Shown here: piece after piece, positions 17,044-23,137 of the stretch
Numbering within the stretch: the first letter of the stretch is position 1
Layout of the letters: each line of letters begins with the position of its first letter
Assembly (NCBI GenBank): GCA_014763725.1
Contig: JACXUX010000003.1
Location: forward strand, 1-34,596
Direction: 5' to 3'
DNA from: Rhodobacterales bacterium
GTDB lineage: Bacteria > Pseudomonadota > Alphaproteobacteria > Rhodobacterales > Rhodobacteraceae
Length of the DNA: 34,596 nucleotides
The notes under the pieces: generated by a model
Seen by the model: only the letters and a program-made list of their open reading frames with translations
Databases searched by the model: none
What the model was told of the DNA's origin: nothing
Program-made: the position numbers and the translations under genes

Positions 17044-17779
17044 CCGTCTTTCCCATGCCCTCGATGGGCGCCGACATGGAACAGGGGACGCTGGTCGAAT
17101 GGCTGGTGCAGCCCGGCGACCGTGTGGCCAGGGGCGATGCGGTCGACGTGGTGGAAACGCAGAAGGGCGCGATCGAGATCGAAAGCCTGACCGCCGGCAA
17201 GGTGGCCGAGCTGCTGGCCCGACCGGGCCAGACGCTGCCGGTAGGCGCCCCGCTTGCCCGGATCGAGACCGCCGCGGGCGGCCCGTCCCCGGGCGTCACC
17301 GCGGCAACGCCGCCGCCCCCGCCATCTCCCACGCCCCTGGCGCCGCAGCCGGTGGCGGCTGTCCCCCCGGGGGCGGGCGGGCCGGTCCCGGCCTCGCCCG
17401 CGGCACGCCGGCGGGCGGCGGGCTGATCGCGCCCGCAATCCTGGACGCCGACGCGATCATGGCGGCGATGCGCGACCTGGTCGCCCGAACCCGCACCGGC
17501 CGGCTGCGCCAGAGCGAGATCACGCAGGGCACGATCACCGTGTCAGCCCTGGGCGAAACCGGGGTGGATGCGATGATCGGCGTGATCACCCCGCCGCAGG
17601 TGGCGCTGGTGGGCTTTGGCGCGCCGCGCCTGCGGCCGATGGTGCGCGACGGCCTCGTGCAGCCGCGGCTGGCGGTCACGGTCAGCCTGGCCGCCGACCA
17701 CCGGATCAGCGACGGCCGCCGCGGCGCGCTGTTCCTTGCCGAGATCGACCGCCTTCTGAAGGAGCCCGCCGCCCCATGA
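17040..17779 (+). pseudogene. lipoyl E2 acyltransferase remnant, central part deleted
   Basis: Residues 1-80 form a lipoyl domain with Lys42 in VVETQKGAIEIES as the attachment site. A Pro/Ala-rich linker follows, then the first residues of a peripheral subunit-binding domain (ASPAARRRAAG) and a stop at 17424-17426. From about 17411 another frame encodes the C-terminal half of the catalytic domain: GGGLIAPAI, TQGTITVSALGE, IGVITPPQVALVGFGAPR and the active-site block AADHRISDGRRGALFL. Most of the subunit-binding domain and the first half of the acyltransferase are absent, probably some 150 or more residues. The break falls in a GGC-rich stretch (17411-17422), which suggests deletion between short direct repeats. 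No E3 dihydrolipoamide dehydrogenase follows in the window. Confidence 0.82.
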
Positions 17780-18024
17780 CCGACCCTGACCTTCGCGCCG
17801 CCTTCCTGGCCGACCTGACCGCCGTGGCGCCCGACCTGGACGCCACGACGATCGGCGACACCGATCACCTGCAGGACGATCTGGGCCGGGATTCCATGGA
17901 TTTCCTGAACCTGGTCGCCGCGCTGCACAGACGCTTCGGCCTCCCGATCCCGGAATCCGACTATCCGCAGCTGGCCACCCCCGCGCGGGCGGTGGCCTAT
18001 CTGCGCCGCGCACTGGCGGGCTGA
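17776..18024 (+). CDS. acyl carrier protein
   Basis: An 82-residue acidic helical protein with the phosphopantetheine attachment site LGRDSMDFLNL (Ser40), corresponding to D-S-L/M-D in carrier proteins. It starts at an ATG overlapping the E2 stop (ATGA) and ends the ligase-E1-E2 operon. It is divergent from a housekeeping AcpP, whose core motif is usually GADSLD, so it is probably a dedicated carrier. Its coupling to an adenylating ligase and a 2-oxoacid dehydrogenase suggests that it accepts or presents the acyl group made by the operon; this is inference. It ends 13 bases from the convergent isomerase gene. Confidence 0.85.
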   Translation: MTDPDLRAAFLADLTAVAPDLDATTIGDTDHLQDDLGRDSMDFLNLVAALHRRFGLPIPESDYPQLATPARAVAYLRRALAG

Positions 18025-18037
18025 CCGCCGGGGCCCG

Positions 18038-18856
18038 TCAGCAGGCCAGGCCCAGGCCCTGCAGCCAGGCCACCGTGGCGGGCAGCCGCGGCAGGTCGGC
18101 GCGCACCTCCAGGATCAGGCGCGGGCGTTCCGGCAGCGCGGCCAGCGCGGACAGGACCGGGCGCCAGGCGATGCGGCCGTCGCCGGGGTGCCAGTGCCGG
18201 TCGGCATAGCCGTCGACATCCTGTAGATGCGCATGGCCCAGATGGCCCGCCGCCGCGGCGATGAAATCGACGACCGGCGGCGCGTCATAGCGGCCGTGCA
18301 CCAGATCGGCATGGCCGGTATCCAGCGACACCTTCAGGTTCGCATGGTCGATGTGGCGCACCATGTCGACCCGCGCCGCAGGATCGGTGTCGTCGCAGTT
18401 TTCCAGCATCAGCGTGCAGCCGATGTCGGCCGCCCGCGCCAGCACCGGGGCCAGGCAATCGGCCGCCGCCGACAGCAGCCCGGGGTGGACGCCCGGGTAA
18501 TTCGCGCGGTTCAGCTGGTGCCAGTGGGTAAAGGGGCTGTGGATCACCATATGCGTGGCGCCCAGCGCCTCGGCCACGGACAGGCCCTGCAGCATCCGCT
18601 TCTGCACCACGGCGCGCACCTCGCCATCCGGGGTGGCGATGTCCAGGCCGAAGAAGGGGCCATGGATGCCGCGGTCGCCCATGTGGCCGTCCAGCAGCGC
18701 CCGCCAGGCCGCGATCAGGTCGGCCTGGTCGCGTTCCAGCACGCCGACGGCGCAGAAATCCTGGATCTCGATCGCGCGGCCCGCACCGCAGACCCAGTCG
18801 CGGATCAGGGGATAGCTGGTCAGGTTCACGGCGGCGCCCAGCAGGGGCAGGGTCAT
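18038..18856 (-). CDS. sugar phosphate isomerase/epimerase (xylose-isomerase-like TIM barrel)
   Basis: A 272-residue protein starting at the ATG at 18856 (AAAGGATC upstream). A longer open frame upstream belongs to the permease gene in another frame. Metal ligands expected of the AP-endonuclease-2 fold are seen as Glu in LMLENCDD, Asp/His in VSLDTGHADL, His in GHAHLQDVDG and a final Glu in LILEVRADL. The HPGDGRIAW segment is also typical. Family members isomerise or epimerise sugars or ring-open related compounds. It is the last gene of the ABC importer operon, 11 bases after the permease, so it probably acts on the imported compound or its first product. Confidence 0.85.
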   Translation of the reverse strand: MTLPLLGAAVNLTSYPLIRDWVCGAGRAIEIQDFCAVGVLERDQADLIAAWRALLDGHMGDRGIHGPFFGLDIATPDGEVRAVVQKRMLQGLSVAEALGATHMVIHSPFTHWHQLNRANYPGVHPGLLSAAADCLAPVLARAADIGCTLMLENCDDTDPAARVDMVRHIDHANLKVSLDTGHADLVHGRYDAPPVVDFIAAAAGHLGHAHLQDVDGYADRHWHPGDGRIAWRPVLSALAALPERPRLILEVRADLPRLPATVAWLQGLGLAC

Positions 18857-18867
18857 GGTCGATCCTT

Positions 18868-19686
18868 TCACTTGATGCCGGCGCGCAGGAAGCTCTGCAC
18901 GAACTGGCGTTGGAACAGCAGGAAGCCCAGCAGCAGCGGGGCCGAGGTCATCAGGGTGGCCGCATTGATCACCGCCCATTCGATGCCGCTGTCGGTGGTG
19001 GCAAAGACCGACAGGCCCACGGTCAGCGGCCGGGTTTCCACCGAATTGGTGATCACCAGCGGCCACAGGAAGTTGTTCCAGTGGTGGCTGACCGACACCA
19101 GGCCAAAGGCCAGCATCGCAGGCCGGCCCAGCGGCACATAGACCCGCCACATCAGGCCCAGCAGCGAACAGCCCTCGACGCGCGCGGCCTCGTCCAGCTC
19201 GCGCGGGATGGTGCGAAAGGTCTGGCGCAGCAGGAAGATGGCAAAGCCGCTGGCGAAATAGGGCAGGCCGATCGCCAGGATCGTGTCGACCAGACCCAGG
19301 CGGAACATCGTGGCGTAGTTTTCCACCAGCAGGATGTCGGGCAGGATCAGCAGCTGCACCAGCACCAGCGCGAACAGCACGCCCTTGCCCGGAAACTCCA
19401 GCCGGGCAAAGGCAAAGGCCGCCATCGTGCACAGCACCAGCTGCACCGCCAGCACCATGGTCACCAGCAGGATCGTGTTCAGGAAGTAACGCGCAAAGGG
19501 CGCCTTGCCCCAGGCGGTTGCGAAATTGTCCAGCGTCAGAGGCGCGGTCAGGACAAAGCGCGCCTCATAGGCGCTGGGGTGAAAGGCCGACCACAGCGCA
19601 TAGATCAGCGGCGCCATCCAGACCAGCGCCAGCACCCAGCCGCCCGCCCGCATTAGCGCCCTGTCCAGACCGCCCGCGCCGGTCAT
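18868..19686 (-). CDS. ugpE: ABC importer permease, UgpE/MalG type
   Basis: This 272-residue protein has six hydrophobic segments and the cytoplasmic EAA loop EAARVEGCSLLGLMWRVYVPL that docks to the ATPase. The order of genes and the C-terminal LLFQRQFVQSFLRAGIK match UgpE-like carbohydrate permeases (CUT1 family). It pairs with the upstream permease, whose stop it overlaps by four bases. The gene symbol reflects family resemblance only. The neighbouring isomerase suggests a sugar or polyol rather than glycerol 3-phosphate. Confidence 0.88.
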   Translation of the reverse strand: MTGAGGLDRALMRAGGWVLALVWMAPLIYALWSAFHPSAYEARFVLTAPLTLDNFATAWGKAPFARYFLNTILLVTMVLAVQLVLCTMAAFAFARLEFPGKGVLFALVLVQLLILPDILLVENYATMFRLGLVDTILAIGLPYFASGFAIFLLRQTFRTIPRELDEAARVEGCSLLGLMWRVYVPLGRPAMLAFGLVSVSHHWNNFLWPLVITNSVETRPLTVGLSVFATTDSGIEWAVINAATLMTSAPLLLGFLLFQRQFVQSFLRAGIK

Positions 19687-20558
19687 CGGTAATGCACCCG
19701 GCGGTCGGCGGCAAAGAACTGCCCCAGCCCCACCACCGTCAGGATCGCGACCAGCAGGATGGTCAGCGCCGCGGCATAGGCCGTGTCCCAGTAGCGGAAG
19801 CCGTTTTCAAAGACGTAATACAGCAGCAGCATCGTCGCATTGTCCGGCCCGCCGCGCGTCATCACGAACACATGGTCGACCAGGCGAAAGGCGTTGATCG
19901 TGGCGTTCACCGTCACGAACAGCGTGGTGGGCATGATCAGCGGCAGCGTCACCCGGCGGAAGAAGGTCCAGCGCCCGCAGCCCTCGATCGCGGCGGCCTC
20001 GCGCAGCGCGGGCGGCACGGCCTGCAGCGCGGCCAGATAGAAGACCATGAAGAACCCCGCCTCCTTCCACACGGTGACGGCGGCCACGGCATAAAGCGCG
20101 GTTTCCGGCTGCCCGGCCAGGTTGACCGACGGCAGGCCGAACAGCCCGCGGATCTGGTCGATCAGGCCGAAGCCCGGCGCATAGAAGAACAGCCAGATGT
20201 TCGCCACCGCGATCAGCGGCAGCACCGTGGGCGTGAAGAAGGCCATCCGCATCAGCGCGACCCCGGCAAAGCGCGCCTGCACCAGCAGCGCCATGGCCAG
20301 CGCCAGCACGACCGAGGCCGGGATCGTCAGCGCCGCATAGACGGCGGAATTCCACAGGGCCTTGGCCAGGATCGGGTCGGCCAGCATGCGCGCGTAATTG
20401 TCGCCGCCCACAAAGACCGCAGGCCGCCGCCCCTTGGGCGTCGACCAGAAACTGTCGATCAGCGTCTGCACCGCGGGCAGATGCGTGAAGGCGATCAGGA
20501 ACACGAAGGCCGGCAGCAGCAGCAGCCAGGCATGGATCCATTCGCGTTTCGGCATCAT
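19683..20558 (-). CDS. ugpA: ABC importer permease, UgpA/MalF type
   Basis: A 291-residue permease with six hydrophobic segments, beginning with MMPKREWIHAWLLLLPAFVF; starts at 20558 and 20555 are both possible. The EAA loop is REAAAIEGCGRWTFFRRVTLPL, followed by the membrane exit typical of CUT1 permeases. It lacks the large periplasmic loop of MalF and has the compact UgpA form. It lies 46 bases downstream of the binding-protein gene, behind a strong hairpin at 20574-20597 that may lower its expression relative to the binding protein. Confidence 0.9.
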   Translation of the reverse strand: MMPKREWIHAWLLLLPAFVFLIAFTHLPAVQTLIDSFWSTPKGRRPAVFVGGDNYARMLADPILAKALWNSAVYAALTIPASVVLALAMALLVQARFAGVALMRMAFFTPTVLPLIAVANIWLFFYAPGFGLIDQIRGLFGLPSVNLAGQPETALYAVAAVTVWKEAGFFMVFYLAALQAVPPALREAAAIEGCGRWTFFRRVTLPLIMPTTLFVTVNATINAFRLVDHVFVMTRGGPDNATMLLLYYVFENGFRYWDTAYAAALTILLVAILTVVGLGQFFAADRRVHYR

Positions 20559-20573
20559 GCCCCCGGGCAGGTC

Positions 20574-20597
20574 GGGCCGGGGGGATGCCCCCGGCCC
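20574..20597 (-). promoter_or_regulatory. intercistronic hairpin between binding protein and permease genes
   Basis: GGGCCGGGGG (20574-20583) and CCCCCGGCCC (20588-20597) pair perfectly in a 10-bp stem with a four-base loop. In the minus-strand mRNA it lies just after the ugpB stop and before ugpA. Such stems are known to protect the upstream message or to attenuate transcription, giving more binding protein than permease. There is no U-tract. Confidence 0.65.
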
Positions 20598-20604
20598 CTG
20601 GGTG

Positions 20605-21879
20605 TCAGTTGCGATAGGGGGCCAGGATCGCCTCGGCCTCGGCCTGGGCGGCGTCCAGCGCCTCTTTCGGGGTCTTCTGGCCGGTGATCGCGGATTCCAG
20701 CGCCGAATTCAGGATCTGCGTCACCTTCGGCCCTTCAAAGGTCGACAGTTCCGCCACCGCATGGGCCAACTGGTCACGCGCCACGGCGGCCTGCGGGAAT
20801 TCGGCGACATAGGCCTTCATCACGTCGGTTTCCCAGACATCGGGGCGCGGGGCGACATAGCCCGTGGCGATGGTCCAGTCGGCGGCCTGCGCGGGCGCGG
20901 TCGCCCATTTGACGAAGTCGACGGCGGCCTTCAGCTCTTCCTCGGACGACCCCTTCATCAGGTAGAAGTTGCCGCCGCCCGTGGGCGCGCCCGGCTGCTT
21001 CAGCCCCGGCAGGAAGCCCACGCCAAAGGGGAAGGGCGCATTGGCGCGCACGTTCGTCAGGTTGCCGGTGGTGGTCCAGATCATCGCGGCCTGGCCTTCG
21101 AAGAAGACCTTGGGCGTGCCGCCCCAGTCCAGGATGCCCGGCGCCATCACGCCGTCCCTGGACAGCGCGATCAGCGCCTCGAGCGCGCCGATCGCCTCGG
21201 GGCTGTTGAAGAACACCTCGGTGCCCTTGTCGTTCTGCAGCGTGCCGCCGTTGCCCGCCACGATCCCGGTCCAGAGCCACGAGGGGAAGCCCGACGACGG
21301 GATCTGCACGCCCCAGCGTGTGACGTTGCCGGCCGCGTCCTTCTGCACCAGCTTCTGGCCGATCTCGACCATCTCGGCCCAGGTGGCGGGCGCCTTTTCC
21401 GGGTCCAGGCCCGCCTCGGCAAAGGCGGTCTTGTTCCAGTAGATCACGGGCGTCGACCGCTGGAAGGGAATGCCCCAGGTCTGGCCCTCATACTGGCTGT
21501 TCAGCATGAAGGACGGGTAGAAGCCGCCGATCCAGTCGGCCTTCTCGGCCTCGGTCACGAACCGGTCGAAGGGTTCGATCAGGTCCTCGTCGATGAACTT
21601 GTAGATGTCGGTCGACAGCGAGATGACCAGCTGCGGCGCGTTGCCGCCGCGGGCGGCGGTGATCGCCTTGGTCGTCGTGTCGGCATAGGATCCGGTATAG
21701 ATCGCGTTGATCTTCACGTCGGGGTTGGCGGCCATGTACTTGTCGGTCAGCGCCTGCACCGTTTCGGCGGGCTTCCCGCCCACGGCGACGGGGAAGTAGA
21801 ACTCCAGGTCGATCGCCCAGGCCGGCGCCGACAGGCCGATCAGGGCAAGGCTGCCCAGCAGCGTGGAACGGAAGGTCAT
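20605..21879 (-). CDS. ugpB: extracellular solute-binding protein, UgpB-like
   Basis: A 424-residue periplasmic binding protein. The signal peptide has Arg near the start, a hydrophobic core and a W-A cleavage region near residue 22. The mature start IDLEFYFPVAVGGKPAETV resembles UgpB-like proteins, and further blocks include QRSTPVIYWNKTAFAEAGLDP, a family hallmark, and GGTPKVFFEGQAAM. It delivers a sugar or glycerol-phosphate-like solute to the UgpA/E permeases. AAAGGAC lies before the ATG at 21879. It follows the ATPase gene by 12 bases. The actual ligand cannot be assigned from sequence alone. Confidence 0.9.
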   Translation of the reverse strand: MTFRSTLLGSLALIGLSAPAWAIDLEFYFPVAVGGKPAETVQALTDKYMAANPDVKINAIYTGSYADTTTKAITAARGGNAPQLVISLSTDIYKFIDEDLIEPFDRFVTEAEKADWIGGFYPSFMLNSQYEGQTWGIPFQRSTPVIYWNKTAFAEAGLDPEKAPATWAEMVEIGQKLVQKDAAGNVTRWGVQIPSSGFPSWLWTGIVAGNGGTLQNDKGTEVFFNSPEAIGALEALIALSRDGVMAPGILDWGGTPKVFFEGQAAMIWTTTGNLTNVRANAPFPFGVGFLPGLKQPGAPTGGGNFYLMKGSSEEELKAAVDFVKWATAPAQAADWTIATGYVAPRPDVWETDVMKAYVAEFPQAAVARDQLAHAVAELSTFEGPKVTQILNSALESAITGQKTPKEALDAAQAEAEAILAPYRN

Positions 21880-21891
21880 AGGTGCGTCCTT

Positions 21892-22992
21892 TCAGGGGGT
21901 TGGCACAAGCGTGCCCGCGCCGGGACGGGCGGGCGAAACGGCATCCAGGCGCCGGCCGGTCGCCGCATCGAAGAGATGCAGCGCCCCCGGCGGCCAGGTC
22001 AGGTGAAAGCGGTCGGGCAGGTTGGGCGCACCGGCGGCCAGCCGCAGCAGCAGGGTCGACGCGCCCGCGCGCAGCGTCACCAGCCGGTCGGCGCCCAGGT
22101 ATTCCTCAGCCAGGCGCTGCACCGGCAGGCCCCGGGCGGCGGGGGCCAGATCCTCGGGGCGCAGGCCGACCAGCGTGTCGGGCGAAAGGCCCGGCGGCAG
22201 GTCGACCCCCGCCCCCGCCAGATCGGCCAGCGCGATCAGCGACATCGGCGGCGTGCCGATGAAGCGCGCGACAAAGGCCGAGGCCGGCGTGGCATAGATT
22301 TCCCGCGGGGTGCCGGTCTGTTCGATCCGGCCCGCGTTCATCACCACGATCCGGTCGGCCATGGTCATCGCCTCGACCTGGTCATGGGTGACATAGACCA
22401 CGGTCAGCCCCAGCCGCTGCTGGATCGCGCGCAACTCGACCCGCATCTCGGCCCGCAGGCGGGCGTCCAGGTTCGACAGCGGTTCGTCCATCAGGCAGAT
22501 CGGGCGTTCGGAAATCACCGCCCGGGCCAGCGCCACGCGCTGCTGCTGGCCGCCCGACAGTTCCGCGGGCTTGCGCGCCAGCAGCGTCTCCAGCCCCATC
22601 ATCCGCGCCACGCGGTCCAGCCGCGCGGCCTGTTCGGCGCGCGCGACCCGCCGCACCGACAGGCCGAACAGGATGTTCTGCGCCACGGTCAGATGCGGGA
22701 ACAGCGCATAGGACTGGAACACCATCGACAGGTCGCGCGCCACCGGCGGCAGGCCCGCCATGTCGCGCCCGCCGATGCGGATCTGCCCGGTCGTGGGCGC
22801 ATCCAGCCCCGCGATCAGCCGCAGCAGCGTGGACTTGCCGCAGCCCGACGGACCCAGCAGCACCGAAAACGCCCCCGCCGGCAATTCGACGTCAATCGAT
22901 TGCAGCGCAACCGCCCGGTCGAACCGGCGGGACACCCCCGCGCAGTCGATGGCCGGGGCGGGACGGGCAAGGGGGGCACTGGTCTGCATCAT
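21892..22992 (-). CDS. ugpC: ABC importer ATP-binding protein, UgpC/MalK type
   Basis: A 366-residue ATPase. It has Walker A GPSGCGKST, Q-loop FQSYALFPH, the ABC signature LSGGQQQR, Walker B ICLMDEP, the D-loop SNLDARLR and the H-loop VYVTHDQ. A C-terminal regulatory domain of about 120 residues includes LVGLRPEDL, typical of CUT1 ATPases. It is the first gene of the minus-strand importer operon, which is unusual since the binding protein more often comes first. Adjacent ATG codons at 22992 and 22989 follow a short GCAGG, so the ribosome site is weak and the start uncertain by one codon. Confidence 0.92.
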   Translation of the reverse strand: MMQTSAPLARPAPAIDCAGVSRRFDRAVALQSIDVELPAGAFSVLLGPSGCGKSTLLRLIAGLDAPTTGQIRIGGRDMAGLPPVARDLSMVFQSYALFPHLTVAQNILFGLSVRRVARAEQAARLDRVARMMGLETLLARKPAELSGGQQQRVALARAVISERPICLMDEPLSNLDARLRAEMRVELRAIQQRLGLTVVYVTHDQVEAMTMADRIVVMNAGRIEQTGTPREIYATPASAFVARFIGTPPMSLIALADLAGAGVDLPPGLSPDTLVGLRPEDLAPAARGLPVQRLAEEYLGADRLVTLRAGASTLLLRLAAGAPNLPDRFHLTWPPGALHLFDAATGRRLDAVSPARPGAGTLVPTP

Positions 22993-23011
22993 CCTGCAAC
23001 GCCTATACGGG

Positions 23012-23030
23012 GCAAAGATGAAACCTTTGC
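23012..23030. promoter_or_regulatory. inverted repeat upstream of the importer operon
   Basis: GCAAAG (23012-23017) and CTTTGC (23025-23030) are separated by ATGAAAC in the 145-base divergent gap between ugpC and ppsA. The element lies 20 bases upstream of the ugpC start and is a possible operator. TATAGG on the minus strand nearby could be a -10 element, but no matching -35 is convincing. Confidence 0.35.
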
Positions 23031-23137
23031 GACGGCGCGCCACCGCCCGCCGCCTTGCGCAGGATCAATCCCCGCGCGCGGCAACGGGTCTATCCTGCCC
23101 CCGCAACCCACCCCCGGGTGCAGACAGGAGACCGCCG

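Noticed and set aside
18021-18041. CTGAC ... GTCAG inverted repeat between the convergent ACP and isomerase genes
   Set aside because: The five-base arms contain the two stop codons themselves, so the symmetry is largely a by-product of convergent TGA stops. It is too weak to call a terminator.
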